Positions 30,949 to 39,199 of a DNA stretch of 48,423 bases are shown in pieces. Every line of letters begins with the position of its first letter. The first letter of the stretch is position 1. Source of the DNA: a virus. The notes beneath the pieces were generated by a model that saw only the letters and a list, made by a program, of their open reading frames with translations, ran no database searches and was not told the DNA's origin. The position numbers were made by a program, and so were the translations under genes. The DNA lies in the IMG/VR virus record IMGVR_UViG_3300005518_000007, positions 1-48,423 of that record. One strand, 5' to 3'.

Positions 30949-32701
30949 GGGACACCTCCAGCGCGTTTTCTACCTGGGCCATGAATGCTGACGGAAGATC
31001 CGGATGCTCGCCTTCGAACAGGGTCCTCGCAGCATAGACCTCCAGTGTCTGGCACAGAGAAGCGGCCATTGACTCCCCCAGGCCGTTACTCATCAGGAGT
31101 GAGTAGAACTCCTCCGTTCCTCCGTCGACCAGCTTGAGCGGCTCTCCCACACGCTCAGGCCCCACCACAGATGCAACAACGGCATCGGGGTGGCCCTCAG
31201 CACAGTCTCGGCACTTGTGCCGGATGCGGACTCCCGCGAGTTTGCGACAGCGTACGAGCGCGAGATCGGCCGCTCCAATGAGATGGGCACTAGCTGTCCG
31301 AGATTCCTGGCGGGAGCCGGTTCTTCCTCGGGTGGGATTGGGTGGGCCATTGGATGCATCCCTTCTGGAGCCGTTGGCCGTGGGGCCGGGGGTGGTCGCC
31401 GGGGGTGTCACAGGCTCGACGTAATAGGGCGTGCCCTTGAGGAGGTTGGGGTCGCGCAACTCCTTCGCGAGCCAGATCTTCTTGTCCTCCTCGGTCGAGG
31501 CGTAGGAGGGCGGGTAGCCCTTGAGCTCTAGGTACGCCGGCTCGTTGATCTGCCCGCGGTCGAAGGCCTGGTCTGCGTCCTCCGTGCGGTCGGGGGAGAT
31601 CACCACCTGGCTGTCGTCGTAGGCCACCACCACGTCATCGAAGCGCGCAAAGCCCTCCGCCTCGAGTGCAGGCCTGAGATATGCCTCCGCGAGATCATCC
31701 GCGAACTGCTCGGCCCTGGGGATTCCGTGCGAGCGCCACATGTCGTGCATCACCTGCTTGGCCGTCCAGTGGTTGGCATCGGTCATCCCCAGGAGTGCCT
31801 CCGGCGGCATGTCCAGGCCGAGCGCCATCCGCTTGATCGCCTCCGTGCGCAGGTCCTTCTCCATGTAGTCCGTGGCCGGATCGTGGGTCTTGATCCACTG
31901 CACGCGGTCGAGGTACTCGTACGCCCCCACCAGCGCGAACGGAACCTTGGACGCGGCCGATTCGGGATTCTCGATCTGGGAGGAGACGTGCTCCGCATAG
32001 TCCGCGAGGAAGACGTCGTTTTCCATGTCCTCGTCTCCGATCGGCTCCGCCGCCCCGAAGGTCAGCTCCTGGGGCAGCGTCACGATCCCGTTGGTCATGC
32101 GCGTGAGCGCAGTTCCCCTGACGGAGGCGGTGAGGATGAGTAGCTCTTCGCAGATGTCCACCACTGAGGCCACAGGGGAATCAGGGAGGTCCGACTGCCT
32201 GGGGTGCGGAGTCCAGAAGCGGTAGCCCACCCCGATCTCATCGGACTCGCGCTTGTCCGGGTAGAGACGGACAGCAGTTCCGTTCTCATAGACCTTCACC
32301 TCATCCTTCCACAGGAACTTCCAGCGCCGTCCCCCGTCGTAGCCGAAGAGAACGCCCTCTCCGGTGATGAAGGACAGAAGCCCGTAGGCGTACTGAACGC
32401 GGGATCTTCCTCCTCCCGGATCCTGGATGCGGTTCAGAAGTTGAACCGGAGGGCCGGACTCGATCGGCTCTATCTCGCCCGTCTCGGAGAGAAAGGCGGG
32501 GAAGTAGCGCACCCGAGACATCATCCGCGCCAGGAAGTGGGACGCGAAGTGCAGCTCCCCGATCTGGTCGTAGTACTGGAGAGCCCGGTACTGCCAGGGC
32601 ATCGACACGCGCTTGAAGTACGCAGACTCCCCGGTGCCCCGAAGCCGGGTAGCAGAAGCAGTCAGCGCTCTGGGCGCTGGCCGTCGGGTGGGTAGGGCCA
32701 C
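30935..32701 (-). CDS. portal protein
   Basis: 588 residues from GTG 32701-32699. Recognised from W-Q-Y-R-A-L-Q-Y-Y, L-A-R-M-M-S-R, G-E-G-V-L-F-G-Y, R-F-W-T-P-H-P, M-A-L-G-L-D-M-P-P-E-A-L-L-G-M, W-T-A-K-Q-V-M and A-Y-L-R-P-A-L, all typical of the actinophage portal family. Twelve copies form the DNA channel at one capsid vertex. The last 120 residues (Cys-rich H-K-C-R-D-C) vary in the family. It follows the small C-G-C-G protein. Confidence 0.9.
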   Translation of the reverse strand: MALPTRRPAPRALTASATRLRGTGESAYFKRVSMPWQYRALQYYDQIGELHFASHFLARMMSRVRYFPAFLSETGEIEPIESGPPVQLLNRIQDPGGGRSRVQYAYGLLSFITGEGVLFGYDGGRRWKFLWKDEVKVYENGTAVRLYPDKRESDEIGVGYRFWTPHPRQSDLPDSPVASVVDICEELLILTASVRGTALTRMTNGIVTLPQELTFGAAEPIGDEDMENDVFLADYAEHVSSQIENPESAASKVPFALVGAYEYLDRVQWIKTHDPATDYMEKDLRTEAIKRMALGLDMPPEALLGMTDANHWTAKQVMHDMWRSHGIPRAEQFADDLAEAYLRPALEAEGFARFDDVVVAYDDSQVVISPDRTEDADQAFDRGQINEPAYLELKGYPPSYASTEEDKKIWLAKELRDPNLLKGTPYYVEPVTPPATTPGPTANGSRRDASNGPPNPTRGRTGSRQESRTASAHLIGAADLALVRCRKLAGVRIRHKCRDCAEGHPDAVVASVVGPERVGEPLKLVDGGTEEFYSLLMSNGLGESMAASLCQTLEVYAARTLFEGEHPDLPSAFMAQVENALEVSLVYD

Positions 32702-32749
32702 CTACTTGCCGGGTCTGTTCGACTTCTTCTTACCGCAACCGCAAGCCAT
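32702..32749 (-). CDS. tiny CGCG protein
   Basis: 15 residues, M-A-C-G-C-G-K-K-K-S-N-R-P-G-K, from ATG 32749-32747 with a near-perfect SD (AAGGAGG). Micro-proteins starting M-x-C-G-C-G-K-K occur directly upstream of portal genes in many actinophages. Its stop abuts the portal GTG. Confidence 0.75.
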   Translation of the reverse strand: MACGCGKKKSNRPGK

Positions 32750-32779
32750 GAGTCCTCCTTCGCTCAGCGCGATTGTAAG

Positions 32780-33112
32780 TCACGACTGCGATGAGAGCTT
32801 GTGCGCCAGTGGCACGAGCGCAGACAGAGCCATCGGAACGGCTGCCACCTCGACTCCGAAAGGCCAGATCTGCCAGCCCGCCCACCAGCCGAGTGCAAGC
32901 CAGAATCCGAGACACCACGGGCAGTCGATGAAGGAGCCCAGCGCCAGGCGGTAGTCCGAGGGAACCGGGTCTCCCTCCTTCTCCCACTTCTCCCCCAGCT
33001 TCGTAATGTAACGGCGCGGGCGGTCGAGGATGTCGTCCTCGGCCAGAAGCCGCCAGGTTCTGAAGGCGGCCAGGGATAGGAGAATCAGGACGTACCAGCC
33101 AGGGATCTTCAC
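32780..33112 (-). CDS. DUF1360-like membrane protein
   Basis: 110 residues from GTG 33112-33110 (GTGA overlap). Two or three hydrophobic segments (residues about 5-20, 65-85, 88-103), with F-R-T-W-R-L-L-A-E-D-D-I at the N-terminus and F-I-D-C-P-W-C-L-G-F-W in the middle, the signature of DUF1360 proteins common in actinophages. Membrane-associated; role unknown. Found next to the lysin and portal here. Confidence 0.75.
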   Translation of the reverse strand: MKIPGWYVLILLSLAAFRTWRLLAEDDILDRPRRYITKLGEKWEKEGDPVPSDYRLALGSFIDCPWCLGFWLALGWWAGWQIWPFGVEVAAVPMALSALVPLAHKLSSQS

Positions 33113-34590
33113 GCGGGGACCTTGGTCGCGCCCGCGATCTCCGTGATCCGCTTCTTGGCGTCAGCCGTCCCGAGCGGGGAAGTCACTCCTAGGTGGGTGT
33201 GGGAGCGCGAGGGATCCCCGGGCCAGCTACCCACTGTCCCGAGAACCTGTCCCACCTCCACTACCTGCCCGATAGTGAGAGGGGAGCGCGCTCCGTAGTG
33301 CGTGGAGAAGTAGCGGTAGCCGGTAGACGTCTCGTAGTGGATGGACCAGCCGAAGATCCCGATCGTCTGGTCTGCCCCCGAAGCCGGATCGCGGCCCGAG
33401 AGCTTTCTGATCGTGGCGCGCTCGACCGCCAGCACCTTCGTTCCGCCAGGAGCGCAGAAGTCGATGGCCCAGTTCCCCGAGAGCCCCGCGGTGGGATGGA
33501 GCCCCTGGCAGATCTGAGAGAGGGATCCCTCCGGATGTGGGTAGCAGCGGGTGAGTGCGTCCTCGCGCACCAGCTTGAGCGCGAGCGCGTCCATCGCGTA
33601 CTGGCCGGCGTTGGGGAACTCGGCGGGAACCTTCGCGCTGCGCAACACCATCCAGGTCCCCCTGCCGTAAGCGCCGGTCGCAGGGGAGATCCCGACATCG
33701 CGCTGGAAGGCCTTGAGTGCGTCCTTGAGCTCGAGGCCGAAGTCATCGGTGAGATCGGAGAGATTCTGCTTGAGGTTCCCGAGACGGACCTGCCCGCGCT
33801 TCAGACCCTTGATCGTGGGGTGGTTGCGATCCCCCTCGTAGAAAGGACCGGTGTAGGGAAACTGCTTCTCAGTAAGCGGCACGACGGGAGGGGGAATGGG
33901 GGGTGTGATCTTCGTGCATGGCGTATTCGCCTTCCAGGCGTTCCACGCAGGAGCCGTGGGCGTGATGTCGTCCGCAGTGTAGAGCGAGTGACAGATGGAG
34001 AAGAAGCTCCCGTAGACGGAAGGCGTCTGGCCCGCGGTCCTGAGGATCGGCGCGATCTTCTCGAGTCCCTCTTTCTGCGCATGGTCGATGCACTGCTGCG
34101 CCACAGTCGGATTCCAGCCCGACTTCATCGATCCCTCCCCCGGGAAGAACTCGAGTGCTGCCACCGCGAAGGACATGTACTGCCAGCCCTGAGCGTTCTG
34201 CACCCAGTCGAGAGTCGCCATGTGGACGGGCTTCTCGTAGCGGTTGACCCAGAAGTCGAGGAGAAACCCTCCCACCTCTTGCAGCTTCAAGCCGTCGTCC
34301 ACCACGTCCTCGATGTTCACACCGAGCGCTGGGGAGTTCTTCGCCTCTCCGACAGACAGGAGCCTCTGGAGATCGGCCATCGAGCGAACGTGCATCCAGG
34401 GAAAGTCCTGAATCCCTGCCCCCGCCCACAAGCCACGGCATCTGTCCCAGACCGCCGTTCCGCCCCCACCGCCGTTATCGGAGTTGAGGCTCCATGCCAT
34501 CCATTTCACAACCGGAGCCTGGATATCGGGACGCTCCAAGTTCCCCCCCGCAGTCCTCGCATAAGCCCCGGGCTGGAAGAGGTCGATCAC
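33109..34590 (-). CDS. endolysin: hydrolase, peptidoglycan-binding and M23-like domains
   Basis: 493 residues from GTG 34590-34588. Residues 1-225 form a TIM-barrel-like glycoside hydrolase-type domain (F-P-W-M-H-V-R-S, V-N-I-E-D-V-V-D-D-G); 235-330 a peptidoglycan-binding helical domain (L-K-D-A-L-K-A-F-Q-R-D-V-G); 360-480 an M23 lysostaphin-like domain (N-W-A-I-D-F, F-S-T-H-Y-G, H-T-H-L-G). The metal ligand His usually four residues before Asp377 is Asn373; His365 lies further upstream. It should degrade the host wall at lysis or act on the virion. Confidence 0.75.
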   Translation of the reverse strand: MIDLFQPGAYARTAGGNLERPDIQAPVVKWMAWSLNSDNGGGGGTAVWDRCRGLWAGAGIQDFPWMHVRSMADLQRLLSVGEAKNSPALGVNIEDVVDDGLKLQEVGGFLLDFWVNRYEKPVHMATLDWVQNAQGWQYMSFAVAALEFFPGEGSMKSGWNPTVAQQCIDHAQKEGLEKIAPILRTAGQTPSVYGSFFSICHSLYTADDITPTAPAWNAWKANTPCTKITPPIPPPVVPLTEKQFPYTGPFYEGDRNHPTIKGLKRGQVRLGNLKQNLSDLTDDFGLELKDALKAFQRDVGISPATGAYGRGTWMVLRSAKVPAEFPNAGQYAMDALALKLVREDALTRCYPHPEGSLSQICQGLHPTAGLSGNWAIDFCAPGGTKVLAVERATIRKLSGRDPASGADQTIGIFGWSIHYETSTGYRYFSTHYGARSPLTIGQVVEVGQVLGTVGSWPGDPSRSHTHLGVTSPLGTADAKKRITEIAGATKVPA

Positions 34591-34721
34591 TTCGCGTTGT
34601 GCTCGGCCAGGAGCCTCTCGGCGTAGCGCTTGGACCTACCGACATCAATGCGCTTCTTGCCGTCCATGATGATCCACTGCCCTTTGTCTTGCACGAGCAC
34701 AGCCTTCTTCTTGGCCGCCAT
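34587..34721 (-). CDS. small basic protein
   Basis: 44 residues from ATG 34721-34719, sharing TGATG with the glycosyltransferase stop and overlapping the endolysin GTG by 4 nt. Begins M-A-A-K-K-K-A-V-L-V and continues with G-Q-W-I-I-M-D-G-K-K-R-I-D-V-G. Lys-rich beta-hairpin and helix. Unknown function. Confidence 0.6.
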   Translation of the reverse strand: MAAKKKAVLVQDKGQWIIMDGKKRIDVGRSKRYAERLLAEHNAK

Positions 34722-35317
34722 CAGACCATCTCCTCTCGCAAGCGATTGAGCGCCCAGCCGGCTTCATCCATGTTCACCTTGGAGTCCACCCGCCCGATCT
34801 GAGACCAGTGGTGGAAGAAGTCGAAGCCGTAGACCATGCGCGTTCTGATCCCAAGCGTACGCGCCTTCTCCGATAGCCAGATATCCGCGTAGTACACGAG
34901 CGGCGGCCACGGCCCCACGATCTCCCACTGCTCCTTCGACATCAGCGGGACACGGGTGAAGTGGGTGAGTTCTCCGTCGGCCCCATCCTTCTCGTTCATG
35001 AACCAGCGGACTCCATCTAGTCCGTGGTTGTCGTAGACGCGCGGAGCGGGAAGCTCCATCGGGTTGCGAATCAGCGCCTCGCGCCCGAACCAGTACCAGC
35101 CGGGCTCTCCGTCGAGGTCATCCGCTCCGAAAAGGATGTAGGGGGAGTCGGATTTGTAGTAGCCCGCGTTGCAGCCCTCGGGCCAGGTTGGGGCATCCTG
35201 GATCACCACGATGTCGTAGTCCTCCCCCGCCAGCGTGGACTCGTAGGAGTCGATCGTGCGGTGAAGGCTCTCCTCCCTGCCCGTGATCGTGGGCAGAACG
35301 ACTGTCAGCTCTGGCAT
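34721..35317 (-). CDS. glycosyltransferase-like protein, cassette end
   Basis: 198 residues from ATG 35317-35315. Opens E-L-T-V-V-L-P-T-I-T-G-R-E-E-S-L, with V-V-I-Q-D-A-P and I-L-F-G-A-D-D-L-D-G-E-P-G-W-Y, the DxD-like site of GT-A enzymes. The C-terminus (Y-A-D-I-W-L-S-E-K-A) supplies an acidic catalytic candidate. Overlaps the methyltransferase gene by 13 nt. Last gene of the glycan cassette. Confidence 0.65.
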   Translation of the reverse strand: MPELTVVLPTITGREESLHRTIDSYESTLAGEDYDIVVIQDAPTWPEGCNAGYYKSDSPYILFGADDLDGEPGWYWFGREALIRNPMELPAPRVYDNHGLDGVRWFMNEKDGADGELTHFTRVPLMSKEQWEIVGPWPPLVYYADIWLSEKARTLGIRTRMVYGFDFFHHWSQIGRVDSKVNMDEAGWALNRLREEMV

Positions 35318-35925
35318 GTGAGGCGGTAGCACGCAGCCCAGCAGACAGGGCGCCAGGGGGCGGAGCACTCGTAGCTCCCGAGATACTCGGCGTCGAAGCC
35401 CGACAGATACGCGAGGTACTTGAACTCCTGCTCCGTCCACCACAGCGTGATCGGCACCTCCGAGCGGGTGTGCTTGGAGCGGTCTCCGTCGTAGACCATC
35501 ACCCGCACCTCTCCGTCGGGGCGAAGGATGCGGCGGAAGTCCTTGAGGATGGAGGAGGGATTTTCCGTGTGATGCAGGACGCCCGCGCAGTGGATGTGGT
35601 CGACCATCGGGATCCACGGCTTCTGCACCGGGGAGGCGCGGTCGGCCAGTCCGTGCAGCTCCAGGCGCATATCCACGATCTCGAGCGCCAGCGGGGAGAC
35701 GTCGTAGTAGAAGACGTGCCCCGCCCCGTTCAGGCAGAAGAGCACCGTGTCATGTCCGGGGCCGCAGCCGTAGTCGAGAACGGTCATTCCGGGGAGGTTG
35801 ACCGGCATGAACTCCAGCAGGCGCGGGTAGCGCTGAACGCGCTCCAGAAGCGCCGTCTGCGATTCCCCGACCGTCGAGTACGGCCCCCCGACCTGATTCT
35901 CATACCAGAACTCGGTGGCGCTCAC
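35305..35925 (-). CDS. SAM-dependent methyltransferase 2
   Basis: 206 residues from GTG 35925-35923, overlapping methyltransferase 1 as GTGA. Class I fold: V-L-D-Y-G-C-G-P-G-H-D at residues 50-59 binds SAM; F-Y-Y-D-V-S-P-L-A is the acidic loop; C-A-G-V-L-H-H-T-E-N is motif IV. Related enzymes in surface-polysaccharide clusters methylate sugars or lipids. Substrate unknown. Confidence 0.75.
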   Translation of the reverse strand: MSATEFWYENQVGGPYSTVGESQTALLERVQRYPRLLEFMPVNLPGMTVLDYGCGPGHDTVLFCLNGAGHVFYYDVSPLALEIVDMRLELHGLADRASPVQKPWIPMVDHIHCAGVLHHTENPSSILKDFRRILRPDGEVRVMVYDGDRSKHTRSEVPITLWWTEQEFKYLAYLSGFDAEYLGSYECSAPWRPVCWAACYRLTCQS

Positions 35926-36536
35926 TTGCCGGCCACCGCGTGGATGACATCTCCGTGCGCAACGACTTCCAGCACCTCACAGCCGAAAATCTTCCCGAAC
36001 AGGAGTCGAAAGGTGGGCTCATCGAAGCGCCGCAGATGAACGAACTCGTAGGGCTCATCGTTCACCCGCAGCGCCTCTTCGTTGGGCGTGCGCACGATCA
36101 GAACACCTCCGGGCTTGAGAACGCGCAGAAGCTCCTTCACTGCGGCGTTGAGGTCGAGGACGTGCTCCAAAACGTCTGTGCAGACCACGACGTCGAAGAC
36201 GTTGCGGATGAAGGGCATCTTCTCGATTCGCGCCTCATAGACCTTCAGGCCGCGCTCGTGAGCTACCTCCACGTAATCCTTGCTCATGTCCACTCCGTAG
36301 TGGATCTGCTCTCGACCCTCGGGGAAACGCATGAGAAGATCACCCATGCCGCAACCGGCGTCGAGAAGCAGGTGTTCTTCGGGGAGGTACTTCTTAATGA
36401 GCTCCACCGTCTCGTTCTCATTGCGCTGGAGCGTCCCTTCATCCTGAAACGGGTTTCGGCCCGTCTCGCGCCAGTACGCGATGTGATCCCGCGCGATCTG
36501 GTCGTAGTTCGCGCGGTAGGCCTGCGCGATGGTCAT
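35922..36536 (-). CDS. SAM-dependent methyltransferase 1
   Basis: 204 residues from ATG 36536-36534, sharing ATGA with the asparagine-synthetase-like gene. L-L-L-D-A-G-C-G-M-G-D at 56-66 is motif I, Y-G-V-D-M-S the acidic loop, and D-V-V-V-C-T-D-V-L-E-H-V motif IV. Class I methyltransferases next to glycosyltransferases often O-methylate sugars. Confidence 0.8.
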   Translation of the reverse strand: MTIAQAYRANYDQIARDHIAYWRETGRNPFQDEGTLQRNENETVELIKKYLPEEHLLLDAGCGMGDLLMRFPEGREQIHYGVDMSKDYVEVAHERGLKVYEARIEKMPFIRNVFDVVVCTDVLEHVLDLNAAVKELLRVLKPGGVLIVRTPNEEALRVNDEPYEFVHLRRFDEPTFRLLFGKIFGCEVLEVVAHGDVIHAVAGK

Positions 36537-37420
36537 ACGAGAGCGGTCTGGCCCTGGCATAGATCCAGCCACCATTTTCGGTCCCAGGGCTTCTCAGGAT
36601 CGGGGATGTAGCCGATTCGGTCGAGCATGAAGTCTCGAAGTGGCCCCTGCGCCCATTCAACGTACGGCACCGGGAACCCGCGCTTATCCTTGCGATCGAG
36701 GATGGCCTGCGGCAGATACCCGTACATCGCATCCTTGAGCATGACCTTCCCCACGCGCTCCGAGTCCGGCCGTCCGAGAACGTAGTTCGCGACTCGCACG
36801 TCGGTCATTGGCGCGATGCCGGTGAGGCCATGCGCGGCGTTCACCTTCTCGTCCACCGCGAGCAGCGCCGGCAGGTTCACCTTCCATTCGAAGTCGAGAG
36901 CAGCGGCCAGCGTCTCTGGGTAGCCCGCGGGGAGGACATAGTTCTCGTATCCCTCAGGAGGCGGAATCCCCGCCACGAGATGGAGTCGTGCATATCCCCC
37001 GAACAGCTCATCTCCGCCCTCTCCTGATAGGACTGTCGAGACATGCTGCGAGACGTAGCGCGCCACCATGTACTGCCCGAACGTCCCCGGCCCCTCCGTC
37101 GGAGGCCCGATCTTCTCCACCATCTTGTCGAAGTGGTCGATGAAGTCCTGGGGCGTGATCTCGATCTCGTGCCACTCGCGGCCCTGCGTCATCAGCGCGG
37201 CCCATGGCCTTTCATCGTAGGCCGCTCCCTGGTAGTAGCCGGTGAAGGCGGGGAGCTCCGGCGCGAAGTACGCGACCGTGGAGGAGTCGATCCCGCCCGA
37301 GAGAAGAACCCCGGTGTTTCCGGGTTCGTGGAGCGCCGCGTGCCTGACGGCGTTTGCGATCAGGTCACGAAGCATCCTTCTCTCCAATCCGTAGGTGGGT
37401 GTGCGTTTGGGTGACTCCAT
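36533..37420 (-). CDS. asparagine-synthetase-like amidotransferase, synthetase domain only
   Basis: 295 residues from ATG 37420-37418, overlapping the epimerase gene by 56 nt; ATG 37375 is an alternative. PP-loop L-L-S-G-G-I-D-S-S at 39-47 and S-G-E-G-G-D-E-L-F-G-G-Y at 132-143 are the ATP-pyrophosphatase signatures of AsnB. The usual N-terminal glutaminase domain with Cys2 is absent, so the enzyme would need free ammonia or a partner. In O-antigen clusters, AsnB homologues amidate uronic-acid sugars. A like role here fits its neighbours. Confidence 0.75.
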   Translation of the reverse strand: MESPKRTPTYGLERRMLRDLIANAVRHAALHEPGNTGVLLSGGIDSSTVAYFAPELPAFTGYYQGAAYDERPWAALMTQGREWHEIEITPQDFIDHFDKMVEKIGPPTEGPGTFGQYMVARYVSQHVSTVLSGEGGDELFGGYARLHLVAGIPPPEGYENYVLPAGYPETLAAALDFEWKVNLPALLAVDEKVNAAHGLTGIAPMTDVRVANYVLGRPDSERVGKVMLKDAMYGYLPQAILDRKDKRGFPVPYVEWAQGPLRDFMLDRIGYIPDPEKPWDRKWWLDLCQGQTALV

Positions 37421-38243
37421 GCTCGCGGTAAGACTCGACCGTCATGCGAATTCCATCGTTTAGAGGGGTCGTAGCAATCCATCCCGGCAGGCGCTTCTCA
37501 CTTGAGAGCGTTCCCTGAACGTCATCGGGATCAGGGGGGACCAGCGAGTAGCGCGTCTCGACTAGGCCAAGTTCGTTCATGATCTTCTCGTACAGAACGA
37601 AGATCGGGGTCTGCACACCGGAACCCATGTCGAATGTCCCCGTGGTCCGTTCCTCCACAACGCGCTTCACGGCTCTCACCAGATCATCGATGAACAGCAT
37701 GTCCCTACTCGTATCCACCACCACGCACGGCTGCCCCTCACTCAACCGCTTGTAGAAGGTCGGGATCGGCCCCGACAGGTTCCGGGGGCCGTAGATGTTC
37801 GCGAGACGCAGAACGGTCAGGTCGACGCCCGACAGGCGCAGATACTGCTCGGCCGCGATCTTGGAGATTGCGTAGGAGGAGACCGGCGGCAGGATGGTCT
37901 GGAAATAGATGAGGTGCGCACCGTGGTGCTTCGCGACCAGCGCCGCGTTGATCCCGCCCAGAACGTTCGTCTCGGCGTCTCGGTGCCACTTGTCGGGGTC
38001 GGAGTAGGAGGCAGCGCAGTGGATGACCACATCAGGCTCCAGGTCATTCGCAACGTCGTAGAGATCGCGGCGGTTCGTGATGTCTAGCGTGAACACACCA
38101 TCACGGTTCTTATGTCCTGTCAGCCAGTTGTCGAATCCCACCAAATCGTTGCTAACCGCATCCTCATCCTTGATGAGCTCCCAGAAGGCATCCATGAGAT
38201 GGCTGCCGATAAAGCCACCTGCCCCAGTGATGAGAATGCGCAT
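37365..38243 (-). CDS. NAD-dependent epimerase/dehydratase
   Basis: 292 residues from ATG 38243-38241. Extended SDR: G-A-G-G-F-I-G at 7-13 binds NAD(P), and S-S-Y-A-I-S-K at 122-128 supplies Tyr124 and Lys128. R-L-A-N-I-Y-G-P-R-N is the substrate-region signature of UDP-sugar epimerases/dehydratases. It would change a nucleotide-activated sugar for the adjacent glycosyltransferases. Cytoplasmic. Confidence 0.85.
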   Translation of the reverse strand: MRILITGAGGFIGSHLMDAFWELIKDEDAVSNDLVGFDNWLTGHKNRDGVFTLDITNRRDLYDVANDLEPDVVIHCAASYSDPDKWHRDAETNVLGGINAALVAKHHGAHLIYFQTILPPVSSYAISKIAAEQYLRLSGVDLTVLRLANIYGPRNLSGPIPTFYKRLSEGQPCVVVDTSRDMLFIDDLVRAVKRVVEERTTGTFDMGSGVQTPIFVLYEKIMNELGLVETRYSLVPPDPDDVQGTLSSEKRLPGWIATTPLNDGIRMTVESYREHGVTQTHTHLRIGEKDAS

Positions 38244-38252
38244 CCGAGGAGT

Positions 38253-38915
38253 CTAGGAGGGCGTCCGGTTGTCGTTCCAGAGGTGCGCGTAGATCCCGCG
38301 GTCGCGCCATGTCTGCTGGTAGTACTCGTCCGAGGCGTCCTCGAACGAGATCCCCTCGATGCACTTCGTATCGACCCGATCCCACTCCCAGCCCATGCGC
38401 TCGACGGCGGGTGACATGTAGGAGTCCTCGGTGTAGCCCGGCGCCTTCAGTTGCGGCCAGGGCGTCTCCTTGTATCTGAGCCCCGCGTCCCACAGCTCCC
38501 GGCGGATGATGCAGTTCCCCCCGACGTTGTGGGTGTTGTGCATCTCCTGCTCATCCGTGCGCATCCCGAGCTGCCCGAGGCGTTCGTTCTCCCGAAACTT
38601 GCGCTCCACCTCATCGCACCAGCCGGGGAGGAACTCCCAGTCGTTGTCTGAGCGGTGGAGGTGAGTCGTGTCTTGGAAGATTCGGAAGACAGGCTCCCAC
38701 CCAAAGTTCGCCGCGAACCCCGGATAACGATTTTCCCCTAGCGAGTATTGAGCGAATCGGTAGTTCTCGTGGAGCCAGTCGCTCGTCCCGTCGGTGGAGC
38801 CGTTATCGACCACCACGAACGAGTACGGCAGCGTCACCGTCTCCAGATAGGACTCGATCGTCCGCTTCGTGAGTTCCAGGCGGTTATAGGTGATGAAGAC
38901 CGTGTGGAGCTTCAC
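38253..38915 (-). CDS. family 2-like glycosyltransferase
   Basis: 220 residues from GTG 38915-38913, overlapping the gene before as GTGA. Opening V-F-I-T-Y-N-R-L-E-L-T-K-R-T-I-E-S-Y-L, then V-V-V-D-N-G-S-T-D-G-T (nucleotide binding) and L-H-R-S-D-N-D-W-E-F-L (metal site); E-D-S-Y later fits the catalytic base region. A canonical GT2 inverting enzyme layout, soluble. Confidence 0.8.
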   Translation of the reverse strand: MKLHTVFITYNRLELTKRTIESYLETVTLPYSFVVVDNGSTDGTSDWLHENYRFAQYSLGENRYPGFAANFGWEPVFRIFQDTTHLHRSDNDWEFLPGWCDEVERKFRENERLGQLGMRTDEQEMHNTHNVGGNCIIRRELWDAGLRYKETPWPQLKAPGYTEDSYMSPAVERMGWEWDRVDTKCIEGISFEDASDEYYQQTWRDRGIYAHLWNDNRTPS

Positions 38916-39199
38916 AATCCCTGTTCCTCAACATCAGCTGCCCACGCTGCATCAAGAAGATCCAATTCCATCCCCCAAGCAGAAGTGCGCTCTTCCACAT
39001 CATCGGGCATATCTATACAGCGCACCCAGATACGTCCGTCCTTCATCTGCTGTTCGCGAAAGAGAGTGATGTGCCAGGACTCTGGGAAGTACTCCCCATC
39101 AATCTCCGCTCCCCACAAATGCTCCACACACACATCAGCATTTCGTGTCAAGGCGAAGGAACGAAACGCCTCAGGCACTGCAAGAGGCGAGTAGCTCAT
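38912..39199 (-). CDS. hypothetical protein in glycan cassette
   Basis: 95 residues from ATG 39199-39197, overlapping the preceding glycosyltransferase as ATGA. Beta-rich with W-H-I-T-L-F-R-E-Q-Q and R-I-W-V-R-C-I-D-M-P and an acidic C-terminus. No family recognised. Its overlaps tie it to the cassette transcript. Confidence 0.55.
   Translation of the reverse strand: MSYSPLAVPEAFRSFALTRNADVCVEHLWGAEIDGEYFPESWHITLFREQQMKDGRIWVRCIDMPDDVEERTSAWGMELDLLDAAWAADVEEQGL

Noticed and set aside
33193-34626. 477-codon plus-strand frame
   Set aside because: Antisense to the three-domain endolysin; no recognisable motif and wrong orientation for the arm.
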